From the NCBI GenBank assembly GCA_025769875.1, contig JAGFNK010000006.1, forward strand, positions 1 through 64,000: a stretch of 64,000 nucleotides of DNA, read 5' to 3'. Position 1 is the first letter of the stretch; each line of letters starts with the position of its first letter. Positions 24,401-34,891 of the stretch are shown piece after piece. Both the position numbers and the translations under genes were made by a program. The DNA comes from Russula earlei. Its lineage: Eukaryota > Basidiomycota > Agaricomycetes > Russulales > Russulaceae. Under the pieces are notes generated by a model that did not search any database, was not told where the DNA came from, and saw only the letters and a program-made list of their open reading frames with translations.

Positions 24401-26668
24401 GGCATAAACTTGCTTATGCCAAGTTTCAGGCTTACTGAGCTGCATTACTGATCATTGTGGAGCGATGACATCATTATGATGTCACTGTGGGGCGCTTAGT
24501 GAGCCTATGAGGTCACTGTGGAGTCGCTCAGTCAGCCATGATGTCATTGGAGCCTTGATGATGTCAGATGATTTATGCAACAGTTTCTAAGAGTTTGTGC
24601 CGCTGTTTCGGGTCCATGGTGGCTGGGTGGCCATGTGGCTGCCACGCGATGATTACCCGATTAGGAAACCGGTGCCTGGTCGTGTTAGAGTGCTTTTGCA
24701 ATAGCAATATCTTGTACCACAGGAGGGATAGCCCAGAAAATGGAAGGGAGTCGGCAATGCAAAGTGAGAGAGGTCTTTCTTGAGTAAAATAGGACAATTC
24801 TTGGCCAGGACTTGGCCTTGGTTCGTAACACTCTCTATCCCTCTTTCAGAGAGGCTTGCATTGCAAGAGGTCTTCTAGAAGATGATCAAGAGTGGCAGCA
24901 ATGCTTGGAGGAAGCCAGTCATATGTGCACAGGTGCTCAGCTGCGCCACCTCTTTGTCACCATCCTCAAGGACTGCATCCCTTCTCAACCTAGGGCACTT
25001 TGGGACAGATTCTCTGCATCTATCTGTGATGACCTCAAGCACAAGCTCCAGCATCATCTCAACATCCCAGAGCCAACTGATGAACAGGTGAAGGACTATG
25101 GCCTCTATCTCATTGACCTCCTCCTCTCCCACTCTGCCAAGAGACTTCAGGATTGGCCAACCATGCCTCAGTTTGTTGAGAACTGGGGGGCCATTGCAGG
25201 GAATCCCCTCATTCAGGAGCAGCACCAGTATGATCTAGAGGAACAGGCTGTTCTTGCAGCTGAGTCTATTGACAAACTTAATATTGACCAGCAGACTGCT
25301 TTTGTGGGGATCACCTCTGCTGTCCTCAACAAGACAGGGGAGATCTTCTTTCTTCATGGCCCTGGGGGTACTGGCAAGACTTATCTCTACAACACCCTCT
25401 GCTACCATCTGCGCTCTCAACACAAGATTGTGCTCTGTGTTGCTTCCTCTGGCATTGCTGCACTCCTTCTCAAGGGAGGGCGCACTGCACACTCCTGTTT
25501 CAAGATCCCCATTCCCTCCCATGAGTCCACTGTCTGCAACATCCCCAAAAACTCACACTTAGCAGACCTGATTCACATTACTGACTTGGTCATTTGGGAT
25601 GAGGCTCCCATGCAGCACAGGCATGTGATGGAGACAGTGGACAGGTCATTCCAGGACATCTGTGGCTCTGACAAGCCCTTTGGTGGACTTACCTTTGTCT
25701 TTGGTGGTGACTTTCAGCAGATCCTTCCTGTTATTGTGCAAGGATCAAGGCCTCAGATAGTAGGTGCCTGCCTACAGCGCTCCCCCCTCTGGAGATCCAT
25801 CAAAGTGCTTCATCTCCACCAAAATATGCGCCTCAACACTGGCATTCAAGCTGAGGCCAACTTTGCACAGTGGCAACTGGAGGTTGGAAAAGGCAGGCAC
25901 ACTGATCCAAACTCTATCATCCATCTTCCCCCCTATATGAAGTGCAGGGAGAACACAGTTTCCTCTCTGATTGACAGCATCTACCCTGGCCTTGACACTG
26001 GCAACCCTTCTTCCCAGTTCTTTGCAGAGCGCGCCATCCTTTCTAGCCTTAATACTGATGTGGACAGCATCAACAAGGAGGTGCTTAGGAGGTTCCCAGG
26101 GAGAGGACAAGTGTTTCAAAGTGCAGACAGCATTCCCACTTCTGAGCAGAGTGAGGATGCTGATATGATGCTGAACTATCCAGTGGAGTACCTGAACTCA
26201 ATCAACTGCTCTGGACTTCCTCTTGCCAAGCTAGAGCTCAAGGTGGGTTGTCCTGTGATGGTGCTGAGGAACTTGGATGCCAGGCATGGTGTCTGCAATG
26301 GGAGCAGAGGGATCTTGAGGAGGTCTAGCAACAGGGTGCTAGAAGTTGAGCTGATAACAGGGGAGCATGCAAGGGAGAAGGTCTTCATCCCAAGGATCCC
26401 TTGCCAACCAACAGAGGATCAAGTTGCTTTCAAGTTTACAAGGAGGCAATTCCCTGTGAGGGCATGCTTTGCCATGACCATCAACAAGGCACAAGGGCAA
26501 ACACTGAAACATGTTGGGTTGGATTTAAGAAAGCCAGTCTTCACACATGGGCAATTCTATGTTGGGGTGTCAAGGGTGACCTCTGTCTCCAACATCAAGG
26601 TGATTTGGGAGGAAGAGAAGAGGGAGGCTTCCACTAAGAATATAGTATATAGTGAAGTGTTACTATAA
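20450..26668 (+). pseudogene. Helitron B Rep-helicase pseudogene (exons 20450-20717, 20773-21006, 21061-21267, 21326-21574, 21626-26668)
   Basis: Same gene as in copy A, with one more small exon (21061-21267) carrying another copy of the LPANLAAQLAAL motif. Three defects are visible. Exon 1 is 268 nt, one base out of phase near the CCTTCCACA run. Exon 5 meets an in-frame TAA at 21647-21649 before the conserved part. A solo LTR (24002-24830) splits the body after the tyrosine motif. The coding parts 21653-24001 and 24831-26668 are otherwise near-identical to copy A and keep HUH, Walker A and the last helicase motif (INKAQGQT here). Loss of function therefore looks recent. Confidence 0.85.
24002..24830 (+). 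mobile_element. Solo LTR, family S, copy 1 (in Helitron B)
   Basis: 829 bp, starting TGTCAAGACACG and ending GTTCGTAACA. It is flanked by a perfect 5-bp duplication CTCTC (23997-24001 and 24831-24835). Copy A of the Helitron shows the empty site with a single CTCTC. TG...CA ends and a 5-bp duplication mark an LTR-retrotransposon LTR left after recombination. The internal part of this family is not in the window. Open frames inside it are chance. Confidence 0.93.
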
Positions 26669-27002
26669 CAAGATGTGTGTTCAGTGTATGTATTGTTTGT
26701 TCTGCTTTACCATGTAAAAGATTATACATAGTGATGAGTTGATTACTTTCTGTTTAAGCAGAAAAGGGATTATGCAAAGAGGCTTTAAACAAAAAAGGAT
26801 CACACCCGAGCGATTACACCCGGGCGACGGCGGGGGTTCGGGGGCGCAGCCCCTGACAAGTTTTAATTTCATGCCTAAGGCATGGCTTGCAAGCTGCTAC
26901 GAAGTGCTGGAGGATGGTTTGTGAGCTTGCTCGCAAGCCATGCTGTAGGCACGAAGTGCAGCTTGCAAGCCATGCCGTAGGCATGAAATTACAACTTGTT
27001 TA

Positions 27003-28620
27003 TTAATAATTCACAATGGAACTTGGGTAAAAAGATGCATTCGTGTCCGGCATCCTTGATTACCACCTCAAGCATTGAAATCTGGTTCTTGAAGTCATCC
27101 TGTTGGCTTAAGAGTCAAGCCATGCAGCAATCAGTATTTTCAAGTGGACAGACAGGAGCACACTTTGCATGGAGCCCATGGACCTGAAAACCATGTTCTC
27201 AGAGGGTTTGCTCAAGTCCCTTTTGCTGACCATCTTTGGTTGTCATCTTCTGAGGTTTTCCACACAGTTTGACAGTTGCATTTGTCATTGGGATAATAGT
27301 GTCCCATTGTTGATGCTGCTTTCCACCATTGCTCTTGTTTATCTCGAAAGCTTTCAGAGTGTCAGGTGGAAGAGAAGCATGTGCTGATGATTGATCAAAG
27401 ATGAAGAGTGCCTGACAGTTTGGATGCGCTTGCTCAAAAACTGGAATTGCTTGCTCTTTGACTTGTTGAATGAGCTGTTCGCAATCCCACCAAGGGTCCC
27501 CATTAGATCCTGGATATATTATCTTCTGAGCTTTGCAAATGACTTTCCCATCTGCATCCTTCACCACTAACTGCCTATTATGCTCATTGATGAAGTCTGA
27601 GATGTGGATAATCTGACCCTTTGATTTCTTCATCAAAATCTGCTGCTCTTGTCCAAGCCTGCCACCCACAACAGTAAGAAATGATGATAATAAGGCCCTG
27701 GACTAACAAATGCACCAAGCTGAGGACCTCACATCCCACTGGTGAATGCAGCTCTCATCTTGCCACTGAGGCATCAACACTTGTTTGCCTGGTAACAACT
27801 TGGGCTCCTCTTGTCTAAGCTCTGGACCTTCAAAACGAACCATCCTCCACTCAAATTCTTGCATCTTTGGAAGGAACTCCTCCTCGTGATACTTAACAAT
27901 GTCCTTGTGCTCATGCCTATCCATATAAACACCTTTCCAAATTGTAGTCTGGGTCCATCCAAGCTTGACAAGCCACCGATGTGTGGTTCGCTCACAGAGA
28001 GGTTGCTTTAGAGAGATGTTGACTGAGGGGAGGATTGTTTTGTTGAGAGTGCAAGCAAATAGGATTGGAGTGACAGAGCCAATATGTTGCTCTGTGAGCC
28101 ATGTGCATGCAGCAGTTCAAACAACCTCATCCTTGAGTAATGACCTTGCATTCTTGCTTCCACCATGGTGCTCAATGGGAAGCTGCTCAAAAAATTTGTA
28201 ATGGCGTGCAAGAGCCCAAATACATCGTGCAAAGTGGGGACTTGGTTCTTGAGCATCATGCCATTGATTTGCAATCTCAAGGCTGGCCGGAATGTGCTTG
28301 TACCCTTTGACCATCAAGTTTGCAAAGAGGCGGAGGATCATCAGCTGGTGTACTTTACTCAAAGGTAAAGCATGACGTTTGTACTTTGCTGCGAGATCTG
28401 TTTTGAGCTGATCCTGCAACTCCTTCCATCCACGGATTTCACCTTTCACCTGGATTCTCTCTCAAAGTTCTTCTTCCCATGGCTCCTCATCATCTTTGTA
28501 GCAAACACTACTGTCTCCCTCAGGTTCCCCTTCACTTTGGCTGGACTCTTCATCTGCTCGAGTCTGCTTTCAATGTATTGGCAACTGTGGCTCATTGTTG
28601 AAAGTGAGGGGAGGTGGGGT
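27003..28620 (-). pseudogene. Tc1/mariner-like DDE transposase, main part, interrupted
   Basis: On the minus strand one frame runs from about 28620 (acidic stretch, then WKELQDQL) to the Helitron border, with in-frame stops near 28463, at 28117-28119 and at 27703-27705. The first two are TGA, which fits decayed CGA. Recognisable blocks are LPLSKVHQLMILRLFANL, a helix-turn-helix-like part, QDES (probable first catalytic Asp), ISDFI, WWDCEQLI, FIFDQSSAHASLPPD (second Asp) and ECIFLPKFHCEL (third acidic residue, Glu). The frame stops at 27003 where Helitron B ends. Transposases of this type cut and paste DNA at TA sites. The superfamily name is from motif memory, and the transposase identity is more secure than the family. 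Confidence 0.6.
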
Positions 28621-28789
28621 GGTAGTTTCTTGGTGAATAATGGCTGGATGCTCAACCTGGGTATCCAAAAGGGGGGAGTAACATATTCAGAGCTCAGAGG
28701 CTCAGAATGGGATGCCTTGTTTTGTGTATAGATGCTGATAAAGCCATTGAGCTTTCCTTGGGTTCATTGTTGAAGCAGATGGGCGCAGG

Positions 28790-29215
28790 TTATGATAACA
28801 GCGATAAGATCCTTAAGATCTATCACAAGATATTTCAGTATTGTGTAAGACAAGACTATAATTCAGTAATACCTATCAAAAGATATCTACAATGCGTGAT
28901 TAGATGTGAGAGATAAGATAGGAAACAGTAAGTACTCACTTCAGTATTGTGTAAGACAAGACTGAAGTGATCTATCGAAATACGACGCTCTTAAGTACTC
29001 CAGAGCATCTTTAAGTACACTGCAGGTAGCTACCATCAATAAGAAACAAAGATCATACAAGGATCAGTCGTTAGTAGCTACCGATTGTCATCAATTAACT
29101 TATCATTGTAAGTAATGCAGATCTCAGCATATGAGCTGGGCCGGTGATGCCCGGTCCATGTAACCAACGCGTCAACGCATCTGAGCTGTGATTATATCAC
29201 AACATCCCAGGGTAG
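28790..29215 (-). mobile_element. Probable LTR-like insertion in the transposase relic
   Basis: This A/T-rich stretch breaks the transposase reading frame and is unlike its surroundings. On the minus strand it begins near TGTTACCACTACCC and contains a repeated TCTTGTCTTACACAATACTGAA block (about 28834-28855 and 28951-28970). I could not find a convincing target duplication or a clean end, so the class is a guess. Confidence 0.3.
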
Positions 29216-29249
29216 TGGTAACACACCAAATCAATGATAATCTCAACAT

Positions 29250-29788
29250 TCATGTTGTTTTGCGATACCACTCCTGTGTGCACTTTGACTTGCTGGCAAC
29301 ATCTGGTCCTTTTGCATACATCTTTGGTTGGGCTTTCCAAGATATCAGCTGATTTTCAATGGGAAAGTGCAATATTCGTATGTACTCTTCTTTTCCTGCT
29401 CCTGTTTCTTCCTTTTAGCACTCAGCTTTGCCAGTATCCAGTCTTTGTCACGAGGATCATCACCAAGCCTGGCTGCCATTAAAATCAGCCTTGCCTGAAG
29501 GCCAGGTGTTGCATGACCCAGGTCTATATCCCACTCATTGTTCCATTCAGACCATTCCTCTATGTCATCGTTGTGTGTTTCATTGTCAGAAAGCTCCTTT
29601 TCAAAGTCAACCTTTAGACTGTCATGGTATGTCCCAGAATTCCATTTGCACTCCTCATTGGATTCTGCTGAAGTATTGAGTGGATTGGACTCTTTGTTTG
29701 CAGTGACATTTGTGGTTGGATTTTGGTTGCACAGCCCCGAGATGTTGTGCTGGTACTTTGGCTGGTGACCACCAGGCATTGGTGACAT
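29250..29788 (-). pseudogene. N-terminal exon(s) of the same transposase
   Basis: Minus strand: starts with a Gly/His/Gln-rich stretch and NISGLCNQNP, then an acidic region with EEWSEWNNEWD and a basic Lys/Glu-rich segment to about 29345. After a possible short intron, KMYAKGPDVASKSKCTQ follows in another frame to about 29255. I recall this layout before the WKEL block in fungal transposases of this type. The gap to 28620 holds an insertion (28790-29215). Confidence 0.4.
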
Positions 29789-29819
29789 GTATTATCCCTG
29801 ATATTTCAATTAATTTTTA

Positions 29820-30104
29820 GTACAATTTCTGTGGCAGTGCCACCTAAACTTTTGATTGTGGCAGGCAGGGCACAACAAAAGGAGTTGATTAACGCTTTTT
29901 CTGTGATTTTTGTGATTTTTTTGGTATCCCCGCCAAAACTTTGACCTCTGAAAATAAAAGTTCTTCCTCAGGGAAATTCGCTCGTTGAATCTTGTTCTAA
30001 TTGTTCTTGATCTAATGTTTTTACACTAAACTACCATAACCAATACCCTGTGGTGCCCAGAAAAGTCGGCTCCTAAATTTGTCAACTTTGCTTGTCCACG
30101 ACTG
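29820..30104. other. Unassigned A/T-rich stretch
   Basis: About 285 bases with no gene, terminal repeat or similarity to other parts that I can see. The run TTTTTCTGTGATTTTTGTG is simple sequence. Confidence 0.3.
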
Positions 30105-31288
30105 TACCAATGCTACATAAATCATACAATGTTATATCAACAACATAAATATACATTTCTTCCCATCATCAACCATACCTATGTAGCCAACCACATGCTT
30201 ATGTTCTATGATTGCAACATTGTTATGATAAACAACTCAGGCACTTAAATTCACACAAATGTCAGGAAACAATATATATTTCACATATCAATGCTAACTG
30301 ATATTTTTTAACTACAGTCGGATACTCGCCTCCACGGTGCTGTTCTGGCTCTCGCGCATGGCACTTCTTGGGACTGTGCCCGTCACCATTGTCGTCATTT
30401 GCAGATGTGTTCTAAGTGGCGTCTCGTCATCGCTCCATATGTCCATTTCTCCCCCCGAGCACTTGACAAAACGCCGGAGAGTATGAGAGAGAGTGCACAA
30501 AAACAAAAAGGAATAACACACCTGTTCACTGTTCATTGGCCTGTGCCTGGGAGCAAGGGCCACCTTCTCTCATTTCTTGGACTTGGACAGTGGTGTCGGT
30601 GGCTTTGTCGCGGTAAGAGGAGGCATCAAGGACGATGCAGAAGACGGCACCAGGGTACAGGTGAGTCGAGACATGAACGTGTGTTCAACGTGTTGAAGCC
30701 ACGTGAAGCCTGTGCAAAGGAAAGCAGAGGGGAGTGACAAAAAAAATGAAAAGCGAAAAAAGGGGGGGGAAAGGGTAACGCACAGAATGCGTAAGACACT
30801 CATTGAAGACGCCAAGCATGGTTGTACTTGTCACTGTGACAGTGAGATTGCGCAAGTAAAAGGAAACCCAAAATGCACATTGGTGAGACCTAGGGAAAGG
30901 GTCGCACTTTTGTTTTCTGTGATGTGCCCATCCCCCAAAATACCATTTCCTGCATGCGGGAGCTTGCTTTCGGTTCAAGTGTACTTTACCTTCAAGCAAC
31001 ACGTGTTTTCCCCTGTGCGCAATTTTAGTTAAGTTGTTTGTGTGCGTTTTTTTTTCTTTCACTTACATGCAAGTCCTCTCATATGTTGTTGTTGTCCCCA
31101 TCATCACCACTGCAGTGACACAGAAGAAGGGAGTGAGAAGGCAGCTTGAAGGCCAACAAGAGGCTGTTTAGTAGGAAGGAGAGGGGAGATGATGAGAGAG
31201 TGCATGAAAACAAAACAAAAAATGCACCCGCAGAAACAACATGGCGCGGGAAAACTCGAAAACTCGAATAACTTGGGTAATGGCTAGT
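30105..31288 (-). repeat. Repeat R1, copy 1: inverted Helitron-leader-like sequence
   Basis: Closely similar to 62816-64000 in the same orientation. It begins with an A/T-rich block (TACCAATGCTACATAAATC), then turns into the reverse complement of the leader mosaics. On the minus strand it shows GTGCGTTACCC...TTTGCACAG and GTGTGTTATTCC-type intron-like tracts. The stretch at 31215-31260 reversed matches copy A near 4830-4880. No coding sequence is supported. Confidence 0.6.
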
Positions 31289-32125
31289 GAAAACTTGATG
31301 AAACTGGGACCATGGGGAAGGAAGAGTGGGCAGGAGAGGGGAAAGAGGGGAACAAATGACGGCAAAAGAAAATGAACGCGATTGTAAAAATGAACAAAGA
31401 GGTTGCCTTTTTTACCTTGTGCCTTGCCATCACATATGTCAACATCCCATTGCATAGTCACATAGACAAGCAAGCAGCATTTTTCATGCGTGACCACTCT
31501 CACTTGCATGTTCCCCATGTGCTCTCTCCCCTCTCCTCTCCTTTGCACTGTAAGGTGAGTTGCAGGCTTGGACGTGGATCATGGCAGACTGGCCAATGCT
31601 GACCAAGCGTCACCCACACCCACTGAGAGAGACAAGTCAACAGCCGAATGCCCAACATGCGCGCCCCACAACTCCCTCTCTCCCACCACCACGTCACACA
31701 TGCAAGCACACCACGCCCTCCGTCTCTTGCCTCCAATGCACACACTCACTCCTCCGCCTCCAATGTCGCTACCACCCACATGCACCCATACGCATACCCC
31801 CACACTCACCCCCACATGCACGCTCGCCCGCACGCCCACCACTGCCTCATCAGGCAGAAGTCTCCAATGCTCGAGACCTGGCCAACCACCCCTTCACAGC
31901 ATTTTGGCCACGCTGACTAGTGCCCACTCATTACTACAGCCCCCTTTACTGTACCCTTTCAAAGCCTAGCTTCGTTACACCTGTCGCCTCAATGCCGCGA
32001 TCACACGCATCCATACCCATTTATCTCAGAATACATTTACCTCTCTTTAGCTACCCTCATTCTAGGATACCATTTAGTCTAGCTCCAGTCCCAATGTACA
32101 TAAAAACTAGCCTTCGTTTCTAGGA
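31289..32125 (-). repeat. Further leader-like mosaic, inverted, and C/A-rich tract
   Basis: 31170-31440 reversed matches the Helitron B leader near 17270-17500 (the block with CCATGGTCCCAG). From 31560 to 31930 the strand is rich in CAC/CCC repeats. Its part 31830-31935 is the inverse of 62228-62330. The multiple open frames here on both strands reflect composition. Confidence 0.45.
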
Positions 32126-32332
32126 TGAAGGCAAGAAAGGAAGGAAATAGAAAGAAAGAAAGCAAGCAAGAAATCCTTTTACCCCCACTTCGACTGACTC
32201 ACACGCATGGCCACCTCCCATCAGGAGAGGAGAGGCGAGAAAGAAAAACAGTGTCATCAGGGGAGAGTGGGTTGGGGAGGAGAGGAGAGGACAATATGCA
32301 GTGTGGCATGGCCACCATCAGTAAGGCTTGAT

Positions 32333-32455
32333 AGTGCAATATAATTAATAACCAATAGTCTCCATAGAGCAATGTAATGAACAATTGTCTCCATAGTGCA
32401 ATGTAATAAACTGATTGTCTCCATAGTGCAATGTAGTAAACTGATCATCTCCATA
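32333..32455. repeat. Minisatellite, about four units of 30-33 bp
   Basis: Successive units share GTGCAATGTAAT and GTCTCCATA with small changes. Loose, related motifs (CTACATAGTGCTATGTAG) continue to about 32640. A similar TATAGAGCACCA-style A/T tract precedes repeat R1 copy 2 at 62690-62815. Confidence 0.6.
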
Positions 32456-32635
32456 GACAACCATAATTTCAGTCATCCTACATAGTGCTATGTAGACTTG
32501 GTTTCATCTACTGTGCCTACATAAATATAGTCATAAACTACTGGAACTACATTGAGCAATATAGACTTACTATGATGCTATAGAGCACCACATAGTATGT
32601 TGTTGTGCTATGGTGTCTATGGTGTCTACAGAATT

Positions 32636-32990
32636 AAGCGGTGTCTACAGACTGGACTGGTTTTTCCTGATGCAGAGGTGAGAGTTGCAAAAGGGAGATT
32701 GTTAGAAAGAGTTGCCAATGATCCTGACACAGTCTCCCAGCACGTGTGGTTTGACCGCCTTGGCAGACGTGTCCTTGAAAGAAAATTGTTTCAGGTAGCT
32801 AAGAGGAAGAGGTTCCATGTGGAGAAAGTTTTGGTCCATGGGTTACTCGTGATTGCATTGCGAACCTGCTGCAAGGAGAGATGCATGATGATGTCGTTGA
32901 CACTCTTCGGTGAGCTCTAAGTCAAAGCCAGATTAGGCTGACTAAGCAATATATTGTAGGCGAGGTTTTGGGTTGATGCATGACACAATC
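32636..32990 (+). pseudogene. Unrecognised gene fragment
   Basis: Two adjoining frames look protein-like rather than random. The first contains FPDAEVRVAKGRLLERV and NDPDTVSQHV. After a frame change near 32830 the second reads WVTRDCIANLLQ and HDDVVDTLR, then a TGA, then ALSQSQIRLTKQYIV. I do not recognise the family with confidence. Codon use is unlike the surrounding repeats, so it may be a piece of a host gene, captured or decayed. Confidence 0.35.
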
Positions 32991-33814
32991 TCGGTTCACC
33001 AAATCTCACCGAAGAAGCGCATGCGAATGACTGCTTTACGATATATTTACAACCGAGACTTGTACAACAATATCAAGAAACTTTCTGTGGGTTCCGTGTT
33101 CTGGGGAGAGCTCCCCACTTCCCCTCTTCCTTCGTCATTTGGTCCTGTCCCATGTGCTTCGACAGGGCTCGCTACATTGCCACGAATTGGAAAAGGTGGT
33201 CCAAAACCTTTGGCAGGCTATTACAACATATAACAGGCAGAATGTTTCCAACCAGAAATATAGACATACACTGATAGTCATTTCACCCAGATCACGGCGA
33301 TGATTCTGAAGGGATAAAAGGTTGAGGAAAGAGTAGCAGAAACCAATAGTGAGAGATTGCAAAAAGGTAGTTCGGTGATTGTATATTTCGAAGCAGTGAT
33401 TGACGATGTACAATACGGTGCAGCAAACAAAGGGCGTGATATGTATGTATTTAGCTGACAAGAGACTCGACGTTACCCTTATTACTGACACCATCTCGTC
33501 CAACCCTCACTTATGTGTCGAAATCATGATATAAATGAAAGTCAGAACATTGATTTAGGACAGTGGACGAGTCATCGTAGTCTTCTCAACATTACCAAGC
33601 GTGTGGCGGCTAAACCGATTGCCCTCGGAGGTCGCCAGCCAGTGGAAGGAGTACCTGATGGTTGTGGCGATGGTCAACCGCGAGCTCGCGGGTTTCTGGG
33701 GGCACCATTAGTGCGGGGCAAATGCCCATTAATCCCATTGATTTGCATGCTCTGAGTCGACAACCTCCTATCATCCTTGCCAGCCTGAGTGTGGGGGTTC
33801 TCGCCTGGATAGTG
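32991..33814. other. Unassigned sequence
   Basis: No terminal repeats or conserved domain seen. Short open frames on both strands have no recognisable motif. The A/T-rich 33240-33530 part changes at about 33600 to a more CpG-rich stretch. Confidence 0.25.
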
Positions 33815-34268
33815 GTGCTGACTCGGCGAATTCAACCTCTCATTATGATCGAGATCGTGCCTCGAAAACGACCCCCTGTGGTCAAATTGAATACCGTGAC
33901 CGTTGGGGTCCGGCCTATTCGGAGACGAATCAGCTCTTCTGGACGGAGTAAATTGAAGGGATTGCACACCTATCAGAGCTCGAAGGAAGTGGAGCGACAT
34001 TAGTTGGCATGCTCTGATCGTTGCCGGCCCGAGTACTACCTATTAAATTATTACTATAAAATACTGTTAATGATCGTTGGGTTATAGTAGTGCTGACTCG
34101 GCGAATACCACCTACCGGAAGAGCGAATACCGCTGCAGCTTCGCCCTATCATTGTGGCCCCAAGGGGTGTCCTCCCTGTTTGGAGACGAATCTGCTCTTC
34201 TGGACGGATTTAATTGAAGGGATTGCACACCTGTTAGAGCTCGAAGGAAGCGAGAAGGATGGAGCGAC
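33815..34268 (+). repeat. Direct duplication with a conserved short peptide frame
   Basis: 33815-34000 and 34090-34268 are diverged direct copies sharing GTGCTGACTCGGCGAAT and the stretch around TCTTCTGGACGGA. In both, one frame reads ETN-x-LFWT followed by IEGIAHL and ELEGS, so the duplicated block probably came from coding sequence. The source gene is unknown. Confidence 0.45.
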
Positions 34269-34880
34269 GCCAACGGCGAGGCAGACAAAGGCAAGAACGG
34301 CGGAAATGTGCATTGTTATTATGAGTGGGATCGTCGATTGAAATTGACAGCGGAAGTCGGTGGCGGAGAAAAGACTCTTGGTAACCAGTACCTTGATTAA
34401 AAGTGAAAGTCGTGGAAAGGTGGTGCTTTGGTAACCAGTACCAAGTATGAGATGCGAGCACTGCTGGAGGGCATTAGGACTGCGGGCTTTGGCTCTTATA
34501 GTCCTTGGTGAGCCCGTGCTTGTTGATGGGCCAACAGTTTGATGGCCAACAGCGAATCTTCAATCAGGATGAGAATCATCACCCGTGTTTAGTGATGTCC
34601 CAAGGGGGCTCAGGGCTCGGCATTTGTGTTCTGAGCCGTGTGTCAGCCCAAGCCCCGGCCCAATGAGGACTGGTACAACCAGCCGTTGAAGTTCGGGCAT
34701 CAGGAAAATCTTAACCGACTTATAATTGACGTGCTTATTCATTTTCAGTGAGAAGCCATTTGGCTAGGCCCCCCCCCTGAAAAGTTATAGTGTGGAGGTC
34801 GGCTGTAAGGCTAGGAAAGCCCGAAAAGTAATCTAAAGTTCGTAAAGTACCAAAATGATCCATCAAGACATAAAGTTGTG
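34269..34880. other. Unassigned sequence
   Basis: The duplicated phrase TTGGTAACCAGTACC occurs at about 34378 and 34428. I see nothing else. Confidence 0.25.
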
Positions 34881-34891
34881 CCGGAATTAGT

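Larger units (their letters stand above)
13447..26998 (+). mobile_element. Helitron B, tandem copy, inactivated
   Basis: Unit of 13,552 bp, or about 12.72 kb without the 829-bp solo LTR and its 5-bp duplication. The start is identical to copy A and abuts A's end with no spacer. Segment 1 (13447-17140) and the 3' part from about 20130 are nearly identical to A, but the 17141-20100 stretch differs. Its gene is disabled (see the separate entry). The 3' palindrome is conserved. Confidence 0.85.

Noticed and set aside
24026..24797. Minus-strand ORFs in the family S solo LTRs, recurring at 48046-48347 and 57106-57396
   Set aside because: They lie inside LTRs, vary in frame and length between copies, and have no recognisable domain.
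32333..32455. CRISPR array
   Set aside because: Units are whole 30-bp tandem copies without unique spacers, in a eukaryotic repeat context.
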